The translations under genes and the position numbers were made by a program. Positions 1 through 7,055 of a stretch of DNA of 10,806 nucleotides are shown in pieces (positions within the stretch are counted from its first letter, which is position 1; every line of letters starts with the position of its first letter). Under the pieces are notes generated by a model. That model saw only the letters and a program-made list of their open reading frames with translations, had not been told where the DNA came from and searched no databases. This stretch comes from Candidatus Pelagibacter sp. GTDB lineage: Bacteria > Pseudomonadota > Alphaproteobacteria > Pelagibacterales > Pelagibacteraceae. The stretch spans positions 1-10,806 of the forward strand of contig JADHRH010000021.1 in the NCBI GenBank assembly GCA_016777545.1, written 5' to 3'.

Positions 1-56
1 CAATTGAAGAAGCTGTAGAAAAAGCAGAAAAAATGGCGAAAGATGCTGCTGCATAA
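1..56 (+). CDS. atpD: ATP synthase F1 subunit beta, C-terminal end (partial)
   Basis: Only the last 17 codons and the TAA stop are in the window. They encode a Lys/Glu/Ala-rich helical tail (EEAVEKAEKMAKDAAA). It is identified mainly by position: it directly precedes atpC, and the order atpD-atpC closes the F1 operon in most bacteria. An Ala/Glu/Lys-rich C-terminal helix is also usual for the beta subunit, the catalytic subunit of F1. The TAA stop shares one base with the atpC start (TAATG), so the two are probably translationally coupled. The catalytic domain lies outside the window and cannot be judged. Confidence 0.88.
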   Translation, partial: IEEAVEKAEKMAKDAAA

Positions 57-448
57 TGAGTGAAGAGTTTAAAATAGAAATCGTAAACCCAGAAAAATCT
101 TTTCTTTCAAAAGAAGATGTAACAGAAGTTGTTGTACCTGCTTTTGAGGGAGAAATGGGGATTTTAAAGGACCATATCTCAATTATTTCATTTCTAAAGC
201 CAGGGATTATTAAAATCTTTTCTAAATCAGGAGAGGATAATTACTATGTTGAGGATGGAATTGTTGAATTTAAGAATAATAATTTATCAGTTCTAACAAG
301 TTCTATTTTTAATATTAAAGATATTGATAAAGATAAAATTAGTGAACTACTTGCTCAAGCAGAAGAAAATTCAAAAAATAGTGACATTACAGATCAAAAT
401 AAATACTTGGTTGATCAAAAAATTGATGTGCTAAAAACTCTTAATTAA
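56..448 (+). CDS. atpC: ATP synthase F1 subunit epsilon
   Basis: This is the epsilon subunit of F1Fo ATP synthase, part of the central rotor stalk and an inhibitor of wasteful ATP hydrolysis. It acts on the cytoplasmic face of the inner membrane. The 130-residue length is normal. Residues 1-85 form the beta-sandwich domain with the family-typical stretch around VPAFEGEMGILKDH (27-40), followed by a short helical C-terminal region rich in Asp, Lys and Asn. The ATG overlaps the atpD stop by one base, which supports this start. The gene ends inside a perfect palindrome, TCTTAATTAAGA (439-450). It overlaps the end of the opposite-strand rppH by 8 bases. No GC-rich terminator hairpin follows, so how the ATP operon transcript ends is unclear. 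Confidence 0.95.
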   Translation: MSEEFKIEIVNPEKSFLSKEDVTEVVVPAFEGEMGILKDHISIISFLKPGIIKIFSKSGEDNYYVEDGIVEFKNNNLSVLTSSIFNIKDIDKDKISELLAQAEENSKNSDITDQNKYLVDQKIDVLKTLN

Positions 449-917
449 GAATTTCTTTTACTTTTTCTTTAATATCTTTGTACACATGTAGTTTAAAGTC
501 TACAACTAGGTCAGTTATATTTTCTAGATCAATCCATTTCCATTCACAAAATTCAGGGTGTTTAGTTTTAATATCAATCTCATTATCTTGTCCTAAAAAT
601 CTCATTATAAACCACTTTTGTTCCTGACCTCTATATTTACCTTTCCAAATTATACCTAGTAAGTTTTTTGGTAATTCATAAGAGATTAATCCATCACATT
701 CTTTGATTAGTTCAACATTTTTTATACTAGTTTCTTCTTCTAGCTCTCTGTAAGCAGCAGTTAAATAGTCCTCACCCTTATCAACACCACCTTGGGGCAT
801 CTGCCAAAAATTTTTTTGATTATCAATCCTTTTTGCAACAAAAACTTTATTATCTTTGTTCAGGACAACAATTCCAACCCCACTTCTAAGAGGTAAATTC
901 ACTTTACTATCTGTCAT
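441..917 (-). CDS. rppH: RNA pyrophosphohydrolase (Nudix family)
   Basis: This Nudix hydrolase belongs to the RppH/Ap4A-hydrolase type. Such enzymes remove pyrophosphate from the 5' end of primary transcripts, opening them to RNase E decay, and also cleave diadenosine polyphosphates. The 158-residue length fits. FWQMPQGGVDKGE (37-49) is the RppH-type lead-in to the Nudix box. The box runs from Gly43 through Glu49 to Arg57-Glu58 and Glu61-Glu62, so the metal-binding glutamates are present. The usual Gly of the final EExGU part is Ser64, a tolerated but atypical residue. The ATG directly abuts the ctpA stop (TAAATG), making this the last gene of the rplU operon. In many alphaproteobacteria rppH also lies near ctpA. 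A dinucleoside-polyphosphate hydrolase role is equally possible from sequence alone. Confidence 0.9.
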   Translation of the reverse strand: MTDSKVNLPLRSGVGIVVLNKDNKVFVAKRIDNQKNFWQMPQGGVDKGEDYLTAAYRELEEETSIKNVELIKECDGLISYELPKNLLGIIWKGKYRGQEQKWFIMRFLGQDNEIDIKTKHPEFCEWKWIDLENITDLVVDFKLHVYKDIKEKVKEILN

Positions 918-2057
918 TTATCCGTTGAATAGTTTTATTGCAAAATTCAATTGATTATCAGTTTCAGAGTTAAATTTAAAATCATCCGAACCTTCTGCAA
1001 CTTCTATATCAGGTGTTACACCTACTTCAGAAATAGATTTTCCTGAAGGGAGATAATATTTTGCAATTGTTAATCTAATAGCACCTCTATTTTTCAAAGG
1101 GATTATTGATTGCACAGAACCTTTTCCATAACTATTTTCTCCAAGTATAATAGCTCTTTTATGATCTTTTAATGCACCAGCTACTATTTCCGATGCTGAA
1201 GCTGATCCATAGTTAATAAGTATAATTAGTGTTTTACCATTTGTTAGATCACCTTTTTTAGCAAACCATTTTCTATTCTCTGAAGCTTGTCGACTTCTTG
1301 TTGATACAATCTCACCATTTTCTAAAAAAAAGTCTGAAATTTTAATTGCCTGAGAAAGCAAGCCACCTGGGTTGTTTCTTAAATCTAAGATATAACCCTT
1401 TAGATCTTTGTTTTTATTTAATTTATTAATTTTTTCTTTAATTTGTTCACTACTATTTTCGTTAAAGGAAGTTAATCTTATATAGCCAATGTTATTATCT
1501 ATAAGTTCAGATTTTACAGACTGAACCTGAATAACTTCTCTCGTTATATTAAAAATTAATGCTTTTTTTACACCTCTTCTTCTAACTGTTATTTCAATAC
1601 TCGATCCAACAGGTCCCCTCATTAAGTCTACTGCTTGCATTAATGTTTTGCCTTGGACCTGGGTATTATTAATTTTTACAATATAATCACCAGCTTTTAA
1701 TCCTGCTTTTGATGCTGGAGTATTATCTATTGGTGATATTACTTTTACAACACCTGCTTCCATGCCAACTTCAATACCAAGCCCACCAAACTCTCCACTA
1801 GTTTCAGTTTGCATACCCTCAAAACTTTCAGGTGTCATATATGCAGAATAGGGATCAAGAGATTGCAATAAACCATTTATGGCTGAGTCCATACTTTTTG
1901 ATTGATCAACTTCATCAACGTATTCTTTGCTAATTTTTTCAAGAACCTCACCAAACAAATCAATTTTTTTATATAAGTCGGTGTTTTCAGAAAAACTTTT
2001 TTGAAAAGTAAATAATAGTATTATAAAAAAAAGAAAAAATCTTTTAGTCAAAATCAT
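918..2057 (-). CDS. ctpA: Carboxy-terminal processing protease, S41 family
   Basis: This periplasmic serine protease trims or degrades envelope proteins from their C-termini. In the proteobacteria studied it acts on proteins such as murein hydrolases. The 379 residues begin with a signal sequence: a Lys/Arg start, a hydrophobic stretch at about 7-18, and probable cleavage near residue 23 (SFS-EN). A PDZ domain lies at about 85-165 with GGLGIEV at 91-97. The S41 protease core follows with LRNNPGG (226-232), the nucleophile in GSASASE (Ser287) and the general-base Lys in GKGSVQ (Lys312). The Ser-Lys spacing of 25 matches the E. coli Prc pattern. The start overlaps the rsfS stop by four bases (ATGA). 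In many alphaproteobacteria an M23-type (EnvC-like) peptidase gene precedes ctpA; none is present here. Confidence 0.94.
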   Translation of the reverse strand: MILTKRFFLFFIILLFTFQKSFSENTDLYKKIDLFGEVLEKISKEYVDEVDQSKSMDSAINGLLQSLDPYSAYMTPESFEGMQTETSGEFGGLGIEVGMEAGVVKVISPIDNTPASKAGLKAGDYIVKINNTQVQGKTLMQAVDLMRGPVGSSIEITVRRRGVKKALIFNITREVIQVQSVKSELIDNNIGYIRLTSFNENSSEQIKEKINKLNKNKDLKGYILDLRNNPGGLLSQAIKISDFFLENGEIVSTRSRQASENRKWFAKKGDLTNGKTLIILINYGSASASEIVAGALKDHKRAIILGENSYGKGSVQSIIPLKNRGAIRLTIAKYYLPSGKSISEVGVTPDIEVAEGSDDFKFNSETDNQLNFAIKLFNG

Positions 2058-2404
2058 ATCATCACTTTTTCTTTAGGAATGATTTCTGACCATATTTTTT
2101 CTAATTCATAAAATTTTCTTTTATCGGGATGAAATATATGAACAATCAAATCTATACCATCAACTAATTTCCAATCACCACTTTCTTTTCCTTCAATCTT
2201 AGAATTTTTTATTCCATTGGACTTTAATTTTTCTAGCACCATTTCAGATAAAGCCTGAATATGTCTAGAAGAAGTTCCGCTTGCTATAATCATATAGTCA
2301 GCCATTGAACTTTTATTTTTAAGATCTATTGAAATAATATCTAGGGCTTTATTAGAATCTAGGGTTTTTAGGATTAAATCTTTAAGGTCTATGTTTTTTT
2401 CCAT
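2054..2404 (-). CDS. rsfS: Ribosomal silencing factor RsfS
   Basis: RsfS (DUF143/Iojap family) binds ribosomal protein L14 on the large subunit and blocks 30S-50S joining under nutrient limitation. From the ATG at 2404 the protein has 116 residues, close to the usual 105-120. The family core is clear: ADYMIIASGTSSRH at 35-48 and GDWKLVDGIDLIVHIF at 76-91. The frame stays open seven codons further, to a TTG at 2425 that overlaps the nadD stop. I prefer the ATG because it gives MEKNIDLKDL as a normal N-terminus and has an AAGG about 12 bases upstream, though that spacing is long. The stop overlaps the ctpA start. rsfS next to nadD is a widely conserved pair. The rlmH gene that often follows rsfS in bacteria is not here. 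Confidence 0.92.
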   Translation of the reverse strand: MEKNIDLKDLILKTLDSNKALDIISIDLKNKSSMADYMIIASGTSSRHIQALSEMVLEKLKSNGIKNSKIEGKESGDWKLVDGIDLIVHIFHPDKRKFYELEKIWSEIIPKEKVMI

Positions 2405-2421
2405 TAATTTATTTAACCTTA

Positions 2422-2964
2422 TCAAATTTTTCTTAATTGAGAAGATGAAATATTAACCTTTTTAAAATTAATAAAAGATAATCTATTTTTATTTACACCG
2501 TTATAGGTCACAGACCTTAGCGATTTTGCTTTATATCCCTGTCGATCAAACACAAGTAGATTGCATTTTTTTATAATGGATTTCCATTTATACCATTTGT
2601 GAAAATTGATTAGATTGTCAGCACCCATAATAAAATAAATCTCAAATTTTTTATCTTTATTTAAATAATTGATGAGATCGATTGTTTTATTGGAGAGAAC
2701 TTTTTCTTCATAAAACTTAACTTTAATAAAATCATTTTTACCAATGACTTTTTTTGCAAATTTTATTCTATTTTTTAAATTTGTTTTACTTGTGTTTTTA
2801 AATGGGTTTTGTTTGGTAACTGCCCATATAATATTTTTTAATTCTAATATTTTTTTAGCTTGTTTAGAGATTTCCAAATGGCCCTTATGCGCAGGATCGA
2901 AAGTTCCCCCCAAGATTCCAATTTTTGTCTTTTTTTGTTTTAAGTTATTTTCTAGTTTTACCAT
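2422..2964 (-). CDS. nadD: Nicotinate-nucleotide adenylyltransferase
   Basis: NadD joins nicotinate mononucleotide to AMP from ATP to make deamido-NAD, the adenylation step of NAD synthesis. From the ATG at 2964 the protein has 180 residues. The nucleotidyltransferase signature GGTFDPAHKGHL (19-30) holds the two ATP-contacting His residues. The C-terminal phosphate-binding motif is ISSSQLR (172-178). The protein stops two residues after that motif, whereas most NadD proteins continue about 20-30 residues with a conserved LVP...V..YI tail. Several stop codons follow in frame, so this is not one obvious recent frameshift. The frame also extends to a TTG at 2973. The ATG lies inside the 3' end of proA (20-base overlap), which suggests translational coupling. 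Confidence 0.92.
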   Translation of the reverse strand: MVKLENNLKQKKTKIGILGGTFDPAHKGHLEISKQAKKILELKNIIWAVTKQNPFKNTSKTNLKNRIKFAKKVIGKNDFIKVKFYEEKVLSNKTIDLINYLNKDKKFEIYFIMGADNLINFHKWYKWKSIIKKCNLLVFDRQGYKAKSLRSVTYNGVNKNRLSFINFKKVNISSSQLRKI

Positions 2965-4195
2965 TACTAACAATTTCGTATTTGTATGAAACGAGCTGTC
3001 CTAATCCAACAGGCCCTCTTGGAGGTAATGTGTTTGTCGAAATGCCAACCTCACCACCAAAACCGAATTCGCCACCATCAGCAAATTGAGTAGATGTATT
3101 GTGCATTGCTATAGAGCTTTTAACATTTTTTAAGAATTTATTTGCAGTTTTTTTATTGTTAGTAACGATAGAGTCGGTGTGCATGGTTCCATATTTATTA
3201 ATATGATCAATTGCATCGTCACAATCTTTAACTGTTTTTACAGAAACTACAGCTGATAAATATTCAGTAGACCAATCTTTTTCTTTTGCTGGATAAATTT
3301 TTCCCTTGTAATATTTTTTTAAGAACTGGTCTCCATAGATCTTGCAATTATTTTCTTCTAACTTTTTTAAAATTGGGTTACAGAATTTCTTAACAATTTT
3401 TTCATGCATTAAAATTGTTTCCGTAGCTCCACAAATGCTAGTGTTCCTTAACTTAGCATTATAGGTAATATTTGTAGCCATTTTTAGATTGGCATCCTTA
3501 TCAATAAAAGTATGACAAAGACCTTCCAAGTGACCGATAATAGGGACACTTGAAAATTGTTGAACTCTTTTTACTAAATTTTTTCCACCACGAGGTATTA
3601 TTACATCAATATAATCTTTCATTTTTGAAAGCATAAAGTCGACCATTTTTCTGTCTTTAGAATCTATAAATTGAATAAAGTTTTCATTCACTTTATTTTC
3701 CCTAAGCGATTTTCTAAATAGTTTTGCTAAAATTTTATTAGTATTTATAGCCTCAGAGCCACCCTTTAAAATTACAGCATTTCCAGATTTAAAGCATAAG
3801 CTTGCAACATCAGATGTAACGTTGGGTCTACTTTCATAAATAACACCTATAACACCAATAGGTATAGACACTCTGCTAATTGTTAAACCATTTGGTCTGC
3901 GCCATTTTTCTAAAGTAGTATCAACAGGATCTTTTAAGTTAGCAATTTTATCTATAGAATTTTTTATGCCTATTAACTTTTTTTCATCAATAGTTAATCT
4001 TTCTATTAGATTGTTTTTTAAGCCTTTACCAAGAGCATATTGAATGTCTTTTTGATTAGCTTTAAGTATAGATTTTTTTTCTTTGCCTAATAAGAAAGCA
4101 TATCTTTTTAAAATTTTATTTTTAGTTCTTGAATTAACTTTATCAAGTGACGCTTTTCTAGCATTTTGACCTATTAAATTCATATATCTGCTCAT
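2945..4195 (-). CDS. proA: Gamma-glutamyl phosphate reductase
   Basis: ProA reduces gamma-glutamyl phosphate with NADPH to glutamate semialdehyde, the second step of proline synthesis, working directly with ProB. The 416-residue length is normal for this aldehyde-dehydrogenase-fold family. Recognisable segments are PIGVIGVIYESRPNVTSD (112-129), the cofactor-domain stretch around LKGGSEA (143-149), and the catalytic Cys255 in LRNTSICGATETIL. Near the C-terminus is GGEFGFGGEVGISTNTLPPR, the highly conserved end region of the family. The ATG lies one base after the proB stop. A second Met at codon 5 could also serve as the start. The 3' end overlaps nadD. Confidence 0.97.
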   Translation of the reverse strand: MSRYMNLIGQNARKASLDKVNSRTKNKILKRYAFLLGKEKKSILKANQKDIQYALGKGLKNNLIERLTIDEKKLIGIKNSIDKIANLKDPVDTTLEKWRRPNGLTISRVSIPIGVIGVIYESRPNVTSDVASLCFKSGNAVILKGGSEAINTNKILAKLFRKSLRENKVNENFIQFIDSKDRKMVDFMLSKMKDYIDVIIPRGGKNLVKRVQQFSSVPIIGHLEGLCHTFIDKDANLKMATNITYNAKLRNTSICGATETILMHEKIVKKFCNPILKKLEENNCKIYGDQFLKKYYKGKIYPAKEKDWSTEYLSAVVSVKTVKDCDDAIDHINKYGTMHTDSIVTNNKKTANKFLKNVKSSIAMHNTSTQFADGGEFGFGGEVGISTNTLPPRGPVGLGQLVSYKYEIVSNGKTRK

Positions 4196-4196
4196 T

Positions 4197-5303
4197 TTAT
4201 ACCTCTACTATATCATCTTTATGAATTACTTCTGATTTAGAAATATATCCTAGTAATTTTTCTATTTCTTTTGAGTGATGACCCATAATTTTTTCTATTT
4301 CATTAGATGAGAAGGAACTAAGTCCTCTTGCACATTCGTAATTATTTTTATCTAAAACTTTAATATGGTCACCTTTGCTAAAACGGCCAGACACTTTTTT
4401 TATTCCTGCTGCTAATAAGCTTTTACCATTTGAAAGAGCCTGTTTTGCACCGTCATCAATAATCAGTGCACCTTTAGGTGAAATAGAACTAATAATCCAT
4501 TTTTTTCTAGCATCCAATTTTGAAACTTTAGGTAAAAACCATGTACAGTTATTTTCTTCAGTTATTTTTTTAATGGGTCGGCTTAACAATCCATTTGCTA
4601 TTACCATTTGGCATCCTGATAATTGACAGATTTTAGCAGCATCTATTTTAGTCTTCATGCCACCCGTACCATGCTCACTAATACTTTTGGTCGCTATTTT
4701 TTCTATATCTTTATCTATATTTTTTATTTCTTTTATTAATTTTGCATTTTTATATATTTTTGGATTGTGCGTATAAAGACCATCTACATCAGAAAGCAAT
4801 ATAAGTGAGTCTGCGCCTGATATTTGTGCAACACGAGATGCTAATCTGTCATTGTCACCATACTTAATCTCTGAAGTAGCGATAGTATCATTTTCATTAA
4901 CTATTGGCACAAAACCTAATTGAAACAAATTATCAAAAGTTCTTTTTGCATTTAATGCCCTTCTTCTTTGTTCTGTGTCTTCCAAAGTGAGAAGAATTTG
5001 AGAAATATTAATTTTCAATTTAACAAATATTTCTGAAAATAAATTCATTAGTTCAATTTGCCCAATAGAAGCAACAGCCTGACTTTTATCAATCTTAAGG
5101 TTTTTTTTGTTAATGTTTAGTTTTTTGCAACCCATTGCTATTGCTCCTGAGCTTACAATAATAACTTTCTTATTCTGTTTTATTAGTTCCTGAATATCTT
5201 TGGCAAATTCAGTTAGCCATTTTTTTCTTATTTTTTTTTTGTCATCTATTAACAAAGATGAGCCAATTTTAATTACAATTATTTTGGAATCTTTAAGATA
5301 CAT
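4197..5303 (-). CDS. proB: Glutamate 5-kinase with PUA domain
   Basis: ProB phosphorylates the gamma-carboxylate of glutamate with ATP, the first and normally proline-inhibited step of proline synthesis. The 368-residue length is that of the two-domain form. The amino-acid kinase domain covers about 7-250, with IKIGSSLL (11-18), VSSGAIAMG (50-58), NENDTI (136-141), the YGDNDRLAS stretch (148-156) and HGTGGMKTK (211-219). A PUA domain follows at about 275-355, starting near SPKGALIIDDGA. The ATG at 5303 overlaps the end of obgE by 11 bases, so coupling to obgE is likely. No proline-responsive leader is visible because the start is buried in the upstream gene. The obgE-proB-proA order is typical of alphaproteobacteria. 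Confidence 0.97.
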   Translation of the reverse strand: MYLKDSKIIVIKIGSSLLIDDKKKIRKKWLTEFAKDIQELIKQNKKVIIVSSGAIAMGCKKLNINKKNLKIDKSQAVASIGQIELMNLFSEIFVKLKINISQILLTLEDTEQRRRALNAKRTFDNLFQLGFVPIVNENDTIATSEIKYGDNDRLASRVAQISGADSLILLSDVDGLYTHNPKIYKNAKLIKEIKNIDKDIEKIATKSISEHGTGGMKTKIDAAKICQLSGCQMVIANGLLSRPIKKITEENNCTWFLPKVSKLDARKKWIISSISPKGALIIDDGAKQALSNGKSLLAAGIKKVSGRFSKGDHIKVLDKNNYECARGLSSFSSNEIEKIMGHHSKEIEKLLGYISKSEVIHKDDIVEV

Positions 5304-6276
5304 AGGAGAGCAATTTAGCTTTAATTTTAGATATTGAGCTTTTTTCTAATGTTGAGAGTGTAACTACCTCAGAATTTTTATTTTTAGAAAAATCTTTTAA
5401 AATTTCTTTCACTTCTTCTTCCTCTAATAAGTCTGTCTTATTTAATACAATTATTTCTTTTTTTTCTAGTAAATCTTTACTGTAGCTCCCTAGCTCATTT
5501 CGAACTTGTTTATAGGTATTTTCAAGGTCTTCATCAGTAATATCTATTAAATGCATTAAAGTTTTGCATCTTTCTATGTGTTTTAAAAATTGAATACCAA
5601 GACCTACACCCTCGTGTGCACCTTCAACTAATCCAGGAATATCAGCTAGAGTTATTTCCTTATCATCATAACTTGCAACACCAAGATTTGGATTTAGTGT
5701 TGTAAATTTATAGTTTGCAATTTTAGGCATCGCATTTGTAATGGCTGCTAGTAAGCTTGATTTACCCGCGTTAGGTAATCCAACAATACCAACATCAGCA
5801 ATAGTTTTTAATTGAAGCCAAATTACATACTCTTCACCAATTGCACCTTTAGTAAATTTTTTTGGAGCTCTATTAGTGGAACTTTTAAATCTAGTGTTTC
5901 CAAGACCACCTTTACCACCATTAGCTACAATAAATTCTTCACCTTCTTTTTTAAAATCATAAATTAAAGTTTTATTATCTTCTTCAAAAACTTGTGTACC
6001 TATTGGAACTTTTAAAAATAAATCTTCTCCACCATGACCTGTACGATTTTGTCCAGAACCATTTACTCCTCTTCCTGCTTTATGGTGTTGTTGAAATCTA
6101 TAATCAATAAGAGTGTTTAAATTTCTTTCTGATCTTAGGAATATAGTGCCACCTTTACCTCCATCGCCACCATCAGGTCCACCGTATTCAATAAATTTCT
6201 CTCTACGAAAGCTAGGAGACCCATGTCCTCCATTGCCTGCTTTTACATAAATTTTAACTTGATCTAGAAACTTCAT
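5293..6276 (-). CDS. obgE: Obg-family ribosome-assembly GTPase
   Basis: Obg/CgtA is an essential GTPase that acts in late 50S assembly and links growth to guanine nucleotide levels. The 327 residues comprise the Gly-rich Obg fold (about 2-158, with GGPDGGDGGKGG at 32-43) and a GTPase domain. That domain has the G1 P-loop GLPNAGKS (166-173), the G2 region FTTLNPNLG (191-199), G3 DIPGL (212-216) and G4 NKTD (279-282). The protein ends shortly after the G5 region. It therefore lacks the C-terminal OCT domain found in Bacillus and the acidic tail of E. coli ObgE, and short forms are common in alphaproteobacteria. An AAGAG sits about 7 bases before the ATG. It lies 30 bases after rpmA, in the classic rplU-rpmA-obg order. 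Confidence 0.97.
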   Translation of the reverse strand: MKFLDQVKIYVKAGNGGHGSPSFRREKFIEYGGPDGGDGGKGGTIFLRSERNLNTLIDYRFQQHHKAGRGVNGSGQNRTGHGGEDLFLKVPIGTQVFEEDNKTLIYDFKKEGEEFIVANGGKGGLGNTRFKSSTNRAPKKFTKGAIGEEYVIWLQLKTIADVGIVGLPNAGKSSLLAAITNAMPKIANYKFTTLNPNLGVASYDDKEITLADIPGLVEGAHEGVGLGIQFLKHIERCKTLMHLIDITDEDLENTYKQVRNELGSYSKDLLEKKEIIVLNKTDLLEEEEVKEILKDFSKNKNSEVVTLSTLEKSSISKIKAKLLSYVS

Positions 6277-6306
6277 AATACAACTCTTAGTTTTTTAGTT
6301 GTACTA

Positions 6307-6561
6307 CTAATTGGGCTTTACTGAAACGAATGTTCTATCTGATTTACCCTTTTTAAAAACAACTTTTCCTTCAACAACAGAAAAAATTGAATGATCTTTT
6401 CCCATTCCCACGTTTTCACCAGGAAAAATTTTTGTGCCTCTTTGTCTTACAATTATGTTTCCAGGTATTACTACTTCACCACCATACTTTTTAACACCAA
6501 GTCTACGACCAGCACTATCTCGTCCGTTTCTCGATGATCCACCTGCTTTTTTTGTTGCCAT
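6307..6561 (-). CDS. rpmA: 50S ribosomal protein L27
   Basis: L27 is a large-subunit protein whose N-terminal tail reaches the peptidyl-transferase centre. The 84-residue length is standard. The start [16 protein letters not shown] and the following [11 protein letters not shown] and [17 protein letters not shown] are diagnostic of the family. The N-terminus begins directly with the mature-type sequence, without the cleaved pre-sequence seen in Firmicutes. It lies 12 bases after rplU. A TAGG about 7 bases before the ATG is one of the clearer ribosome-binding sites in the window, fitting a highly expressed gene. Confidence 0.98.
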   Translation of the reverse strand: MATKKAGGSSRNGRDSAGRRLGVKKYGGEVVIPGNIIVRQRGTKIFPGENVGMGKDHSIFSVVEGKVVFKKGKSDRTFVSVKPN

Positions 6562-6573
6562 AATTTACCTAAT

Positions 6574-6990
6574 TTATTTGTTAACTGCTTTAGCTTCCAC
6601 TTTAGCTTCAACCTTTTCAATTTTTTTAGTTGGTTTAACCATTTTTTCCGCTTCAGATAAAATTTTACCATCTTTAGAAAATATTTTACTAATTCTTATT
6701 AATGAATATTGCTGTCTATGACCGTTTTTTCTTCTAGAATTTTGTCTTCGTCTTTTTTTGAAAATTAGTATTGTTCTATTTTTTCCATTTTCAACAAGAT
6801 CTGCTTCAACTTTTGCACCTTCAACTACTGGTGAACCAACTTCAATAGATTTATCGTCTCCATAAGCTAGGATTTCTTTAAATTCGATTTTAGTTTCAAG
6901 CTTAGAATCCTCTAATCTTTCAATTTTAAGGATTTCACCAGCCTTAACTTTATACTGTTTTCCACCTGTTTGTATTATTGCGTATGACAT
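6574..6990 (-). CDS. rplU: 50S ribosomal protein L21, with C-terminal extension
   Basis: L21 is a 23S-rRNA-binding protein of the large subunit. The conserved part covers about residues 1-103: MSYAIIQTGGKQYKV at the start and the basic signature KKRRRQNSRRKNGHRQ (78-93), followed by the SLIRISKI strand. Typical bacterial L21 ends near residue 103. This one runs to 138 with a Lys/Ala/Glu-rich tail that includes the near-repeat EKVEAK/VEAKAV. Such tails are common in alphaproteobacterial L21. It is the first gene of the long minus-strand operon, with a promoter starting about 27 bases upstream of the ATG. No Shine-Dalgarno-like sequence is evident before the ATG. Confidence 0.97.
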   Translation of the reverse strand: MSYAIIQTGGKQYKVKAGEILKIERLEDSKLETKIEFKEILAYGDDKSIEVGSPVVEGAKVEADLVENGKNRTILIFKKRRRQNSRRKNGHRQQYSLIRISKIFSKDGKILSEAEKMVKPTKKIEKVEAKVEAKAVNK

Positions 6991-7016
6991 TGTTTAATCT
7001 ATTTTTTATAATCAGC

Positions 7017-7044
7017 AATATAGTCTCGACCAAATTATAGTCAA
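7017..7044 (-). promoter_or_regulatory. Probable sigma70-type promoter of the rplU operon
   Basis: On the minus strand TTGACT (7044-7039) is followed after 16 bases by TATATT (7022-7017). This is a strong match to the housekeeping -35/-10 pattern in a 65-base gap between gloB and rplU. Transcription would start near 7010, giving a leader of only about 20 bases. That leaves no room for a ribosomal-protein binding structure or attenuator. No other convincing promoter is seen further down the operon, where the gaps are at most 30 bases. Confidence 0.65.
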
Positions 7045-7055
7045 GCGCGAATAAG

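Noticed and set aside
439..475. Bidirectional intrinsic terminator at the atpC/rppH junction.
   Set aside because: The palindrome gives at most a 4-bp A-U-rich stem with an AATT loop. This is too weak to call, although U-rich sequence follows on the plus strand.
2744..2989. Phe-rich, hydrophobic plus-strand frame opposite nadD that could look like a small membrane protein.
   Set aside because: Its hydrophobicity is the expected result of reading the complement of Lys/Asn/Glu-rich AT-biased codons; it has no ribosome-binding site or conserved features.
5293..6276. Obg as a truncated gene because it lacks the C-terminal OCT domain.
   Set aside because: All GTPase motifs are present, the stop overlaps proB cleanly, and short Obg proteins are normal in alphaproteobacteria.
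6434..6721. Open frame on the plus strand (95 codons) opposite rpmA and rplU, and a 66-codon minus-strand frame at 6471-6671.
   Set aside because: Both lie across well-identified ribosomal protein genes, show no recognisable protein features and have no start signals. They are shadow frames.
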